A stretch of 64,000 bases of DNA from Planctomycetota bacterium (lineage in GTDB: Bacteria > Planctomycetota > UBA1135): NCBI GenBank assembly GCA_021776925.1, contig JAJFFB010000170.1, positions 42,115 to 106,114 on the forward strand. The letters run 5' to 3'. This document shows positions 43,156 through 51,740 of the stretch, one piece after another. The notes under the pieces are model-generated. The model saw only the letters and a program-made list of their open reading frames with translations. It was not told where the DNA came from and did no database searches. Positions within the stretch are counted from its first letter, which is position 1; each line of letters starts with the position of its first letter. The position numbers and the translations under genes are program-made.

Positions 43156-44076
43156 ATGGCATCCGACCGCTGTCTCGAAACCTACCTGCGAGAAATCGAC
43201 GAGGTGCCTTTGCTGACCGCGAAGGAAGAAGTCGAATTGGGCCGCAGGATTCAAGGCGGCGATCCGTCGGCACGCGAGCACATGATCCGCGCCAACCTGC
43301 GCCTGGTGGTCAGCGTTGCCAAGCGTTTCCGCAACCGTGGCCTGACCCTTCCAGACCTGATCGCAGAAGGCAATTTCGGTTTACTCAAGGCGATTGAAAA
43401 GTTTGATCCTGAAGCTGGCTTCCGCTTCTCTACTTATGCCACCTGGTGGATCCAGCAGACCATCCGCCGTGGTTTGATCAACACCGTGAAGACCGTGCGC
43501 ATCCCTTCGTACATGGTCGAGATCCTGACCAAATGGTCGCGCACCGCCACGACGCTCGGACAAAGCCTTGGCCGTCAGGCCACGCCCGAAGAGATCGCCA
43601 AGCACCTGGGGCTGTCGAACAAGAACCGCAAGGTCATCGAACAGACCCTGAATACCAACTCGGGCCGGGCCGACATCGGTGATGAAGCGCTGCAAAACGT
43701 CTCTGCGCACAACCACGACGGCAACCTCGACCGCCTGTCACCGGACGAGATCGTGCTGCGCAGTGATGCACTGCAGACGATGCGCGACATTCTCGAACTG
43801 ATCGAACCGCGCGAAGCCGCGGTGCTCAAACTGCGCTACGGCATCGAGCAGGACAGTCCGGCGACGCTGGACACCATTTCCAAGAAGTTGGGCATCTCGC
43901 GCGAGCGGGTGCGCCAGATCGAACGCAACACACTGCGTAAACTGCACGCCTATGTGGTCGAAGGCGCCCAACCGGAAGACATCCTCCCGCCCCAGTCGGC
44001 GCGCGAGGTGCGCCGCCGCAGATCCGCTTCCCGACGCAAAGACCAAGGCGGCGACGGCAAGCGACGCGCCCAGTAA
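43156..44076 (+). CDS. RNA polymerase sigma-70 family factor
   Basis: A 306-residue RpoD/RpoS-class sigma factor. Region 1.2 (CLETYLREIDEVPLLTAKEEVELGRRIQGGD), region 2 (ANLRLVVSVAKRFRNRGLTLPDLIAEGNFGLLKAIEKFD and FSTYATWWIQQTIRRG), region 3 and region 4 (LKLRYGIEQ, LGISRERVRQIERNTLRKL) are all present, but no region 1.1. This is the size of an alternative, RpoS- or HrdB-like, factor rather than a full primary sigma. The start at 43156 agrees with the conserved N-terminus. The C-terminal tail is Arg-rich (REVRRRRSASRRKDQ). Confidence 0.9.
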   Translation: MASDRCLETYLREIDEVPLLTAKEEVELGRRIQGGDPSAREHMIRANLRLVVSVAKRFRNRGLTLPDLIAEGNFGLLKAIEKFDPEAGFRFSTYATWWIQQTIRRGLINTVKTVRIPSYMVEILTKWSRTATTLGQSLGRQATPEEIAKHLGLSNKNRKVIEQTLNTNSGRADIGDEALQNVSAHNHDGNLDRLSPDEIVLRSDALQTMRDILELIEPREAAVLKLRYGIEQDSPATLDTISKKLGISRERVRQIERNTLRKLHAYVVEGAQPEDILPPQSAREVRRRRSASRRKDQGGDGKRRAQ

Positions 44077-45304
44077 CGCAACGGGTCCTGCTCTGCCTGG
44101 TGACGCGCAAGCAAGCAGCGCACCGCAGCCGGCCCCTAACCCTGGGGGGGGGCTAAAGGACAATGGCGTCTCGCTTTACGTGCACCTGCCGTTCTGCGTG
44201 TCGAAGTGCCGCTACTGCGACTTCAATTCCTACGCCTGGAGCGGGCAGAGCCTGAGCCGTCACGTCGACGCGGTTCTTGCCGAAGCGCGCCTGCGCGCAC
44301 CCGGACTGCAACCGCAGACCCTCTTCATCGGCGGCGGCACGCCGAGCCTGCTGCCGCCGGACCTGCTCGCGCGCCTGCTCGAAGAACTTGACGCGATCAC
44401 TGGCTTCCGCGCCTCGTCGAAGGAAAGCACCCTGGAAGCCAACCCTGAATCATGGGACGCCGCCACCGCGGCCGCGGCCATGGGGGGGGGCCTGAACCGG
44501 GTGTCGGTGGGCGTGCAGTCGCTGCGCAAAGAGGTGCTCGCGGCCTACGACCGCGTGCATTCTCCGCAGCAGGCGCTCGCCGCGCTGCAGGTCGCCAAGC
44601 AGGCTGGCTTCGCGCGTTGGAGCGCCGATCTGATCTTCGCCTTTCCGGGACAGGATCCGCTGGCTTGGCAGAAGGAACTGGCCACGGTGCTGGAACTGCG
44701 GCCGGCCCACCTCTCGTGTTATGAGCTGAGCTACGAACCTGGAACCGCGTTGACCCGCTTGCGCGACGCCGGCCGTTGGCAGGAACAGGACGCCGACGTC
44801 GCCGAGCAGCTCTTCCATCAGACCGCCACCCAGTGCACCGCCGCCGGCCTGCGCCGTTACGAGGTCTCCAATTTCAGTCGGCCCGGAGAGGAGTGCCTGC
44901 ACAACCTGGCCTACTGGCGTTCCTACGACTGGATCGGCATCGGCGCCGGTGCCGGCAGCTGGCAGGCGCGGCAGCGCCGCTCCAACCTGGCGCGCCCCGA
45001 TGAGTATGAAAACGCCATCCTCGCCGGCCGCGATCCGCTCGCTGCGGTCGAAGCCTTCGACGCGCGGCGCACCCTCTTCGATGTCTTCATGATGGGGCTG
45101 CGGCTGGTCGACGAGGGGGTCGACCTGGATCGCGCCACGCTCCTCAGCGGTCTCGACCCGCGGGTGGAATGGGCCACCCCGCTGCGCCAGCTGCAGGACG
45201 AACAGCTGCTCACCGTGGCCGCTGGCCGCGCCCGGGTCAGCGCGCGCGGACTGCTGCTCTTGGACAGCGTGCTGCACAGATTGCTGCCTGACCGCGAGCT
45301 ATAA
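43952..45304 (+). CDS. hemW: HemW-like radical SAM protein
   Basis: HemW-type (formerly HemN-like) radical SAM proteins bind heme and a [4Fe-4S] cluster with the CxxxCxxC motif, here VHLPFCVSKCRYCDFNSY; LFIGGGTPSLLPPDLLARLL and RYEVSNFSRPGEECLHNLAYW are also diagnostic. The start is unclear: no ATG, GTG or TTG lies in frame after the sigma stop, so the ORF start at 43952 overlaps the sigma gene by 125 bp. A GTG at 44100 would fit if the G9 tract at 44144 had one more G. The catalytic body from VSLYVHLP onward is intact. Confidence 0.85.
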   Translation: MWSKAPNRKTSSRPSRRARCAAADPLPDAKTKAATASDAPSNATGPALPGDAQASSAPQPAPNPGGGLKDNGVSLYVHLPFCVSKCRYCDFNSYAWSGQSLSRHVDAVLAEARLRAPGLQPQTLFIGGGTPSLLPPDLLARLLEELDAITGFRASSKESTLEANPESWDAATAAAAMGGGLNRVSVGVQSLRKEVLAAYDRVHSPQQALAALQVAKQAGFARWSADLIFAFPGQDPLAWQKELATVLELRPAHLSCYELSYEPGTALTRLRDAGRWQEQDADVAEQLFHQTATQCTAAGLRRYEVSNFSRPGEECLHNLAYWRSYDWIGIGAGAGSWQARQRRSNLARPDEYENAILAGRDPLAAVEAFDARRTLFDVFMMGLRLVDEGVDLDRATLLSGLDPRVEWATPLRQLQDEQLLTVAAGRARVSARGLLLLDSVLHRLLPDREL

Positions 45305-45329
45305 TCCGCCAGCTTCGTCCGCTTGTTTG

Positions 45330-46091
45330 ATGGCAAAAAAACGCCGCAATCCTCTGGTCGGCCTTTTCGTGCGCGGAAGCGCGCTGGTCCTGCCGCTCGC
45401 ACTGACTCTGTTTTTGTTGGTGTGGGTGTGGCGCATCCTGCGCGAGTCGCTGGTGCGTCACGTCGCCGCGGCGGTGAATTGGGCGGTCGAGCGCCTGGGC
45501 ATGGAGCCGATCGGCGCCGCCGTCAGCAATGTCATCGCGGTGGTGCTGGTGCTGGTTTTCATCCTGATGATCGGCGCCTGGTTCTCCGGCTTCATCGGCC
45601 GCGGCATCTTCCGCCTGCTCGAACGCACCCTCGGCCGCATCCCGGTGGTGGGGGCGATCTACCCGCACATCAAGCAGCTCACCGAGTTCTTCCTCGGCGA
45701 CGAGAAGAAGATCGAATTCCAAGGAGTGGTGGCGGTCGAATACCCGCGCCTGGGCATGTATTCGCTTGGCTTCCTCACCGGCAGCAGCTCGACCACGATC
45801 AATCAGGCCGCCGGCGGCGAAATGCTGTCGATCTTCATTCCCTCGTCGCCGATGCCGGTGACCGGCTACACCATCTTCGTCGCCGCCGACGAGATCCTGG
45901 AGCTGTCGATGACCGTGGACGAAGCCCTGCGCACGGTGATTTCCGGCGGCGTGCTGTTGCCCGACGAGGACCGCGCCGAGCTCGACGCCGAATCGCTGGT
46001 GGAAATGGCGCAGCGCGCCGCCAGCCAGCGCACTGCCGACGCCGATAACTCGGCCGACCCTTCCAAACCCGGCAACCCTGCCGAAGAATGA
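45330..46091 (+). CDS. DUF502 membrane protein
   Basis: A 253-residue inner-membrane protein of the DUF502 family. Two membrane helices (FVRGSALVLPLALTLFLLVWVW and IAVVLVLVFILMIGAWFSGF) lead to a conserved cytoplasmic domain (IPVVGAIYPHIKQLTEFFLGDEKK, YPRLGMYSLGFLTG, FIPSSPMPVTGYTIFV). The family is found in many Gram-negatives and plants; function is not settled. The ATG at 45330 and the TTG at 45327 are equivalent possibilities. It overlaps pyrF as ATGA. Confidence 0.85.
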   Translation: MAKKRRNPLVGLFVRGSALVLPLALTLFLLVWVWRILRESLVRHVAAAVNWAVERLGMEPIGAAVSNVIAVVLVLVFILMIGAWFSGFIGRGIFRLLERTLGRIPVVGAIYPHIKQLTEFFLGDEKKIEFQGVVAVEYPRLGMYSLGFLTGSSSTTINQAAGGEMLSIFIPSSPMPVTGYTIFVAADEILELSMTVDEALRTVISGGVLLPDEDRAELDAESLVEMAQRAASQRTADADNSADPSKPGNPAEE

Positions 46092-46996
46092 GAACTTTCT
46101 CCGAGCGCCTTTGGCAAGCCGTCGACGCCAAGAAAACGCCGGCCATGGTGGGGCTGGACCCGCGTCCCGATCATTTCCCGGAACCCTTTCGCAGTGCCGC
46201 TGCCGCTGGCGAGGCCGAGGCGGCGCGCGCCACCGCCGACTTCCATCGCGAACTGCTCGACGTGCTCGCGCCCAAAGTTGCGGTGATCAAACCGCAAGCG
46301 GCCTTCTTTGAAGTGCTCGGCGCAGCCGGTTTCGCCGCGCTCGCCGACGCCGTCGAGGCGTGCCGCGAACGCGAGCTGTTGGTGGTCATGGACGCCAAGC
46401 GCGGCGACATCGGGTCGACCTCAACCGCCTACGCCGACGCCTTCCTCAATCCCGACACCCCCTTTCCGGCCGCCGACGCGCTGACCGTCAATCCCTATCT
46501 GGGTGAAGACGCGTGCCAGCCCTTTCTCGAAGTCGCCGACCGCGTCGGTGCCGGACTGTTCTTCCTGGTGCGCACCTCGAACCCGGGCGCCGGCCTGTTC
46601 CAGGACCTCGGTCAGCCGAGCCTCTCGGAACACGTCGCCGCCGCCGTACACCGCTGGGGCGAATCCCGTCGCGACGCCCACGGCTGGTCGTCGGTCGGCG
46701 CGGTGGTCGGTGCCACGCGGCCCGCCGAGCTCGCGGACTATCGCGCGCGCATGCCGCACACGCCCTGGCTGCTGCCCGGTTTTGGCTTTCAGGGCGGCAC
46801 CGCCGAGGGCCTCGAGGCCGCCTTCGACGCGCACGGCCACGGCGCGGTGGTCAACTCCAGCCGCGGCATCCTGTGGGCGCACGAGCGCCAAGACCTGCAG
46901 CACCTGGGCGATTGGCAGGCGCGCACCGACTGCGCAGTCGACGAGATGATCGCCGCGTTGCGCCCGGTGCAGGATGCGGCCCGCGCCGCGACGTGA
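46088..46996 (+). CDS. pyrF: Orotidine 5'-phosphate decarboxylase (type 2)
   Basis: PyrF decarboxylates OMP to UMP, the last step of de novo pyrimidine synthesis. The signature is LVVMDAKRGDIGSTSTAYADAF, with the catalytic Asp/Lys cluster, and GLDPRPDHFPEPF at the N-terminus marks the longer type 2 class. LLPGFGFQGGTAEGLE and GAVVNSSRGILWAHE follow. At 302 residues it fits type 2, and it overlaps DUF502 by 4 bp. Confidence 0.94.
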   Translation: MRTFSERLWQAVDAKKTPAMVGLDPRPDHFPEPFRSAAAAGEAEAARATADFHRELLDVLAPKVAVIKPQAAFFEVLGAAGFAALADAVEACRERELLVVMDAKRGDIGSTSTAYADAFLNPDTPFPAADALTVNPYLGEDACQPFLEVADRVGAGLFFLVRTSNPGAGLFQDLGQPSLSEHVAAAVHRWGESRRDAHGWSSVGAVVGATRPAELADYRARMPHTPWLLPGFGFQGGTAEGLEAAFDAHGHGAVVNSSRGILWAHERQDLQHLGDWQARTDCAVDEMIAALRPVQDAARAAT

Positions 46997-47000
46997 GCGC

Positions 47001-48092
47001 ATGCCCGGCCAGTCTCCGCAGCAAGACCGCACATGCGGCCGGCGCCTGATCCTGCGCCAGGCGCCGGCTTTCGCCGGAGGTTCCTTGGGCATGCTCAACC
47101 GCTGCCTGTGGTTGCTGCACCGCGCCGCCAAGGAGAATGCATCTGCGCTGCTGGTGCTCGACGAGTCGTGCGCCGCCGACGGCGATGACACCTTGCGCGC
47201 CCTCGACGCCAAGGGCAATTGGCTGCGCCTGCCGGGCACGCCCGCGCTCGGCTGCAGCGCCGCCGAGCGCGCCGCCCTTTTCGCCGCCGCCCTCGACCGC
47301 ATGCCCGGGACCGCCGAAGCCGGTCCCGCCCTCGAACGCCTGCTGCCCCCTGCCGGCATGCCCTGGCTCGACGCCGCAGTCGCCCTGTGGTCGCAACTGC
47401 TCGGCGGCAGCGGCGGGAAAAGTGACCGCAGGGATAACGGAGGCCGCAGCGGGGGGGGCGGCGGCAGCAGCAGCGGAACTGCGGGCGGCGGCGGCGGCTT
47501 GAGGGTTGTGCGAGCCGGGGATTTCCAGGCCAGGCCCGAAGATCGCGCGCTGGACCTCACCACGATGCCGACGGTGGTGTGGATGGGCCCGCGACACTTC
47601 CAGGCGCTGGCCGAACTAGGCCTCGAGGCCGGCGACGCGCTGGCCGGAGAGGACGCGCTGCTGCACAAGGTGAAGCAGCGCGATGGCAGCCGCACCCACC
47701 TGGCCGGCGCTGCGCTGGCCGCCGATTTCGAGCGCGGTCTGGCGCAGTTGCGCCAGGCGATCCTGAGCGAAGGTCCCGGCCTGCTCGGCTCGTGGGCGCG
47801 CCTGCGCCGCACTGGCAAACGCGCGCTGCGCGATCATCAGCACGCCGCCGAGCGCTTTCACCGCAACCGCCGTGGTATCCGCGGCAGCCGCGTGCACGCC
47901 CTGGCGCAGGCGGTGCGGCCGGGCGGCGGGGTGCAGTCCGAATGCCTCGGCCTGGTGTGCGCCGCAGCCTTGTTCCGGCTGGATCTTGACCGCCTCGTGG
48001 AACACTGCCAATTGTTTCACGGCGCCGGCCCACAAGACACCGTCATAGTGAATGCCGAGAGTGGGATTTGCCTATGCCAATCGCTATCCTGA
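47001..48092 (+). CDS. BshC-like protein (putative bacillithiol cysteine ligase)
   Basis: The 363-residue protein resembles BshC in its second half: TMPTVVWMGPRHFQALAELG recalls the family's PTVAYVGGPAE region, and DHQHAAERFHRNRRGIRGSRVHALAQAVRPGGGVQSECLGL recalls the C-terminal coiled coil and PGG.QER motif. BshC adds Cys to glucosaminyl-malate in bacillithiol synthesis. It is short (BshC is usually above 500 residues), has a Gly-rich insert (GGRSGGGGGSSSGTAGGGGG) from a G8 tract and lacks a clear N-terminal signature, so it may be a degenerate or different-function homologue. No bshA or bshB is in the window. Confidence 0.4.
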   Translation: MPGQSPQQDRTCGRRLILRQAPAFAGGSLGMLNRCLWLLHRAAKENASALLVLDESCAADGDDTLRALDAKGNWLRLPGTPALGCSAAERAALFAAALDRMPGTAEAGPALERLLPPAGMPWLDAAVALWSQLLGGSGGKSDRRDNGGRSGGGGGSSSGTAGGGGGLRVVRAGDFQARPEDRALDLTTMPTVVWMGPRHFQALAELGLEAGDALAGEDALLHKVKQRDGSRTHLAGAALAADFERGLAQLRQAILSEGPGLLGSWARLRRTGKRALRDHQHAAERFHRNRRGIRGSRVHALAQAVRPGGGVQSECLGLVCAAALFRLDLDRLVEHCQLFHGAGPQDTVIVNAESGICLCQSLS

Positions 48093-48096
48093 TCTC

Positions 48097-49029
48097 GTGC
48101 AGGTCATCTCCGTGATCAACCAAAAGGGCGGGGTCGGCAAGACCACCACCGTTTCCAATCTCGGCGCCGCGCTGGCCCTCGCCGGCCACCGCATCCTGCT
48201 GATCGACCTCGACCCACAGGCGCACCTGTCGATCGCTTTCGACCGCATGCCGGATCCGGGCGACCCCTCGGTCTACACCATGCTGGCCGGCGCCCACAGC
48301 CTGGTCGACGTGATCCAGCCGACCTCGATCGAGGCTTTGTCGATCGCGCCGACCAACCTCGACCTGACCGGCTCGGAACAGGAGTTCTCGGCCGAGATCG
48401 GGCGCGAGATCCTGTTGCGCGACGCCTTGTACAAGCTCGAGGAGCTTGAAGACCCGCCCGAAGTCGTGCTGCTCGACTGCCCTCCGGCGCTGGGCCTGCT
48501 GTCGCTCAACGCACTATGCGCTTCCAAGTCGGTCATTATCCCGGTACAGGCCGAGTTCTTCGCTCTGCAAGGGATGGCGCAATTGCACGACGTGCTCGAG
48601 CGCGTCAAGCGGCGCCTGAATCCGGACCTCGACCTGGTCGGCATCCTGGTTGGCATGTACACCAAACAGCGCAATCTGTCGCGCGAGGTGGTGGCCGAGC
48701 TGCGCAATCACTTCGGCGAGGTGGTCTTCGACACGCTGGTGCGGGTCAACGTGCGCCTGGCCGAGGCCCCCAGCCACGGCATGACGATCTTCGAGTACGA
48801 CCGCAACTGCGCCGGCGCCGAAGACTTCCGTGCGGTCGCCGCCGAGCTGGCGGTGCGCCTGGGCCTGAGCGCCCGCAGGCGCCAGGCCAGTGCAGACGAG
48901 GCCCCGCCCGCAATCGTCGAACTGGTCGACCACGTGCTCAAGCCGCCCATGCCACCGCAAGTGGTGCCGCCCCTTGAGGCTCCGTCGACGGCCACCGAAA
49001 CCGTGGGGGACCGCGGTGGCGAAGACTAG
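48097..49029 (+). CDS. parA: Chromosome partitioning ATPase ParA/Soj
   Basis: A 310-residue ParA. The deviant Walker A is INQKGGVGKTTTVSNLGAAL, LLIDLDPQAHLSIAF carries the Asp, VVLLDCPPALGLLSLNAL is Walker B-like, and VPVQAEFFALQG is typical. It moves origins with ParB on nucleoid DNA and can modulate DnaA. The GTG at 48097 is preferred because the ATG at 48052 overlaps the previous gene by 41 bp; both are in frame. A Pro-rich tail is present. It is co-oriented with, and overlaps by 14 bp, the cysteine desulfurase gene, while ParB is elsewhere. Confidence 0.93.
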   Translation: MQVISVINQKGGVGKTTTVSNLGAALALAGHRILLIDLDPQAHLSIAFDRMPDPGDPSVYTMLAGAHSLVDVIQPTSIEALSIAPTNLDLTGSEQEFSAEIGREILLRDALYKLEELEDPPEVVLLDCPPALGLLSLNALCASKSVIIPVQAEFFALQGMAQLHDVLERVKRRLNPDLDLVGILVGMYTKQRNLSREVVAELRNHFGEVVFDTLVRVNVRLAEAPSHGMTIFEYDRNCAGAEDFRAVAAELAVRLGLSARRRQASADEAPPAIVELVDHVLKPPMPPQVVPPLEAPSTATETVGDRGGED

Positions 49030-50206
49030 CCTTTATTTCGACGCCAACGCCGACACCGTGGTGCGCCCGGAGGCGCTCGCCGCGCTGATCCAGGCGGAAC
49101 GCGAGACCCCCTACAACCCGGCGTCGCTGCACCGGCCGGGGCGCCGCGCGCAGGGCGTGCTCGAAGACGCGCGCACCCAGGTCGCGCGCCTGCTCGGCTG
49201 CGAGGACCGCGACGTGGTCTTCACCAGCGGCGCCACCGAAGCCTGCAACCTGGCCCTGTTCGGCATGGTGCGCGGCCAGGCCGCCGCGGCCGCCGCGCCA
49301 CTGCGTCTGTTGAGCAGCCCGAGCGAGCATCCGGCGGTGCTCGGTCCGCTGCGCATGCTGCAGGCCGAAGGGCACCACCTGCAGCTGCTGCCGGTCGACC
49401 GCCATGGGGGCGTGCCCCAGGCCGCGCTGAGCGAGGCCCTGGAAGCCGGCGCCGACCTCGTCGCTCTGCAGTGGGCCAACAACGAGACCGGGGTGGTGCA
49501 GCCTCTCGAGGTGGTCGCCGAGCACGCCGCATCCGCCACCAACTTCTTCTGCGACGCCGTGCAGGGGCTCGGCAAGCTGCCCTTGCCGGCGGCATTGCAG
49601 AGCGCCGACTGCTATGCGCTTTCTGGACATAAGTTCGGTGCACCAAAGGGGATCGGCGTGTTGATCGAGCGCGGCAGCGGCCTCCTTGAGCCGCTCCTTG
49701 GGGGCGGCGGACAGCAACGTGGGCGACGCCCTGGCACCGAGGCCCCGGCTCTGGCGGCGGCCTTCGCCTGTGCGCTGGACCTGGCACTCGCCGAGCAACA
49801 GTCCTATGCCACCACCGCCCGCGCCTGCGGCGAGGCCTTCTGGCTCGCCCTGACCGGCGGCCTGCACAGCGCCTGCCCAGGCGCTCCGCGGCCGCTCGCC
49901 AATCATCCGCAGGGGCCAGAACGAGCCTTGCCCAACACCCTGTGCATCAGTTTTCCAGGGCTCGACGGGCGCCTGCTGATGCCCGCCTGCGACGCCACAC
50001 GAATCGCCGTATCGACTGGTTCGGCCTGCTCTTCGGGCGCTCCCACCCCCTCCTCCGTGCTCCTCGCTGCGGGCCTTAGCGAAGACCTGGCACGGGCCAC
50101 TTTGCGTATTTCCATGGACCACCTTTGCACCCCGGCCTATGCCCTTGAGGGGGGGGCTCGCCTGGCCGGCGCGGTCGCGCGCCTTTACGAACTTGCAATT
50201 GGTTAG
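49016..50206 (+). CDS. Cysteine desulfurase (NifS/IscS family)
   Basis: A PLP enzyme that removes sulfur from cysteine for Fe-S clusters or tRNA thiolation. The PLP Lys is in YALSGHKFGAPKGIGVLIE, the active-site Cys loop is STGSACSSGAPTPSSVL, and FTSGATEACNLAL and WANNETGVVQPLE are conserved. At 396 residues it is normal. The GTG at 49016 follows GGGGGA. It could supply sulfur for Fe-S proteins such as the reductase or for SelU-modified tRNA, but no iscU/sufU partner is adjacent. A hairpin overlaps its stop codon. Confidence 0.9.
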   Translation: MAKTSLYFDANADTVVRPEALAALIQAERETPYNPASLHRPGRRAQGVLEDARTQVARLLGCEDRDVVFTSGATEACNLALFGMVRGQAAAAAAPLRLLSSPSEHPAVLGPLRMLQAEGHHLQLLPVDRHGGVPQAALSEALEAGADLVALQWANNETGVVQPLEVVAEHAASATNFFCDAVQGLGKLPLPAALQSADCYALSGHKFGAPKGIGVLIERGSGLLEPLLGGGGQQRGRRPGTEAPALAAAFACALDLALAEQQSYATTARACGEAFWLALTGGLHSACPGAPRPLANHPQGPERALPNTLCISFPGLDGRLLMPACDATRIAVSTGSACSSGAPTPSSVLLAAGLSEDLARATLRISMDHLCTPAYALEGGARLAGAVARLYELAIG

Positions 50207-50239
50207 GCTTGCTCAGAGCGTGTTTTAGAGCAAGCCTAA
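50203..50239. other. Perfect inverted repeat at desulfurase stop
   Basis: TTAGGCTTGCTC (50203-50214) and GAGCAAGCCTAA (50228-50239) form a perfect 12-bp stem around a 13-nt loop, including the TAG stop. It is not followed by a T-run on the plus strand (A-run instead), so it is not a classic terminator. Confidence 0.75.
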
Positions 50240-50250
50240 AAAAACTTGCT

Positions 50251-50266
50251 CGTCGCTTCGGCGACG
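50251..50266 (+). other. UUCG tetraloop hairpin upstream of dnaA
   Basis: CGTCGC-TTCG-GCGACG can form a very stable 6-bp stem with a UUCG tetraloop, about 85 bp upstream of dnaA. Read on the minus strand it is followed by AGCAAG and a T7 run, so it could terminate leftward transcription. Confidence 0.6.
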
Positions 50267-50351
50267 GAGGGATAGGGTGTCCGGCACCTGACTTACGCCC
50301 CAAGTCATTTTCTTTTCGCTAGTTACACCCCCCCCCTCCCCTTCGTAGCTC

Positions 50352-51740
50352 GTGGCCAACAACTCCAACATTGACGACCTGCGCCTGGTTTGGGCCGAAG
50401 CCCTACCGCAACTGGAAAAATCCATTGGCTTCCCCGCCGTAGACAGCTGGCTGAGAAGCACCGAGCTCGCCGAACTCAAGGTGGAGCAAGCCACCCTGGT
50501 GGCGCCGAGCAATCTGCACGCCGAGCGGATTCGCAAACAATTCATCGACCCGGTGCGCAAAGTCCTCGGCGTTGCCTCGCTGATGGTGCGGGTCAAAGAG
50601 GGCCACGAGCCGACCAGGTTGCCGGCCGAGATCGCACCCGCGCGTAAGCACAAAAAAGCGGCGCCCACAGAGGTCGCGCCGGCCCCCTTCCGCGACGGCA
50701 ACGCGCCGGTCCTCAACAGCGATTACCACTTCGACCACTTCGTCGTCGGCCCGTGCAATCGTTTCGCTCACGCCGCCTGCCTGGGCGTGGCTGATCGGCC
50801 GGGAACCGCGTTCAATCCGCTGTTTCTGCACGGTTCGGTCGGTCTTGGCAAGACCCACCTGATGCAGGCTGTTTGTCACCGGCTCTTCGATGACGACCAG
50901 AATCTGTCCATCCTCTATCTCTCCTGCGAGCAGTTCATCAACCACTTCATCGGTTCGCTGCAGCAAGGTGACTTCGACGGCTTCCGCAACCGCTATCGCA
51001 GGGCCGACGTGCTGATCATCGACGACATCCAGATGCTCGCCAACAAGGACCGCACCCAGGAAGAATTCTTTCACACTTTCAACGCGCTGCACAACGCCCG
51101 CAAACAGATCGTTCTGTCGAGCGACGCGCCGCCCGAGGACATTCCTTCCCTACAGGAACGATTGGTCAGCCGCTTCAAGTGGGGCCTGGTCGCCGAGATC
51201 GAGCCGCCGTGCTTCGAGACGCGGGTCGCGATCCTCAATTCCAAGGCCGATTACATGGGCCTGGTGCTGCCCGATCCGGTGCTCAAGCTGATCGCCGAGC
51301 ACATCGAGAACAACGTGCGCGAACTCGAGGGCACCCTGACCAAGATCCAGGCGATGGCGGCGCTGACCAACCGCACCATCGACCTCGGCCTGGCGCGCGA
51401 GGTCATGGGCGCCACCCTGCGCCGCGCCAACCGACCGGTGCGCATCGACGACATCATCGATGTCACCACCGAGCGCTTCGGCGTCAAGCTCAACGAGCTG
51501 CAGTCGAAGACCCGACGCCATTCGGTGGTCTTTCCGCGCCAGATCTCAATGTTCCTGGCCCGCCAGTTGACCACCTTGTCCTACGCCGAGATCGGCGGCT
51601 TCTTCGGCGGCCGCGACCATTCGACCGTGGTCTATTCCTTCGAGCAGATCGAAGCAAGGCGCCGCGTCGACGCCGACTTCGCTATGACCGTGGCCGAACT
51701 CATCCGCGCGGTGCGCCAGCAGGCCGGATCGCATGACTGA
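50352..51740 (+). CDS. dnaA: Chromosomal replication initiator protein DnaA
   Basis: DnaA binds DnaA boxes and opens the origin. The AAA+ Walker A is FLHGSVGLGKTHLMQAV, Walker B is ADVLIIDDIQMLANK, and the domain IV signature is GGRDHSTVVYSFEQIEARR. Domain I is at residues 1-90, and a Lys-rich linker (ARKHKKAAP) precedes the AAA+ domain. The start is a GTG at 50352 (VANNSNIDDLR). At 462 residues it is standard. The gene order dnaA-dnaN-dciA-gyrB is the conserved replication cluster. Confidence 0.97.
   Translation: MANNSNIDDLRLVWAEALPQLEKSIGFPAVDSWLRSTELAELKVEQATLVAPSNLHAERIRKQFIDPVRKVLGVASLMVRVKEGHEPTRLPAEIAPARKHKKAAPTEVAPAPFRDGNAPVLNSDYHFDHFVVGPCNRFAHAACLGVADRPGTAFNPLFLHGSVGLGKTHLMQAVCHRLFDDDQNLSILYLSCEQFINHFIGSLQQGDFDGFRNRYRRADVLIIDDIQMLANKDRTQEEFFHTFNALHNARKQIVLSSDAPPEDIPSLQERLVSRFKWGLVAEIEPPCFETRVAILNSKADYMGLVLPDPVLKLIAEHIENNVRELEGTLTKIQAMAALTNRTIDLGLAREVMGATLRRANRPVRIDDIIDVTTERFGVKLNELQSKTRRHSVVFPRQISMFLARQLTTLSYAEIGGFFGGRDHSTVVYSFEQIEARRRVDADFAMTVAELIRAVRQQAGSHD

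Noticed and set aside
50203-50239. Inverted repeat as an intrinsic terminator
   Set aside because: On the plus strand it is followed by A residues, not a T-run, so it does not fit a Rho-independent terminator.
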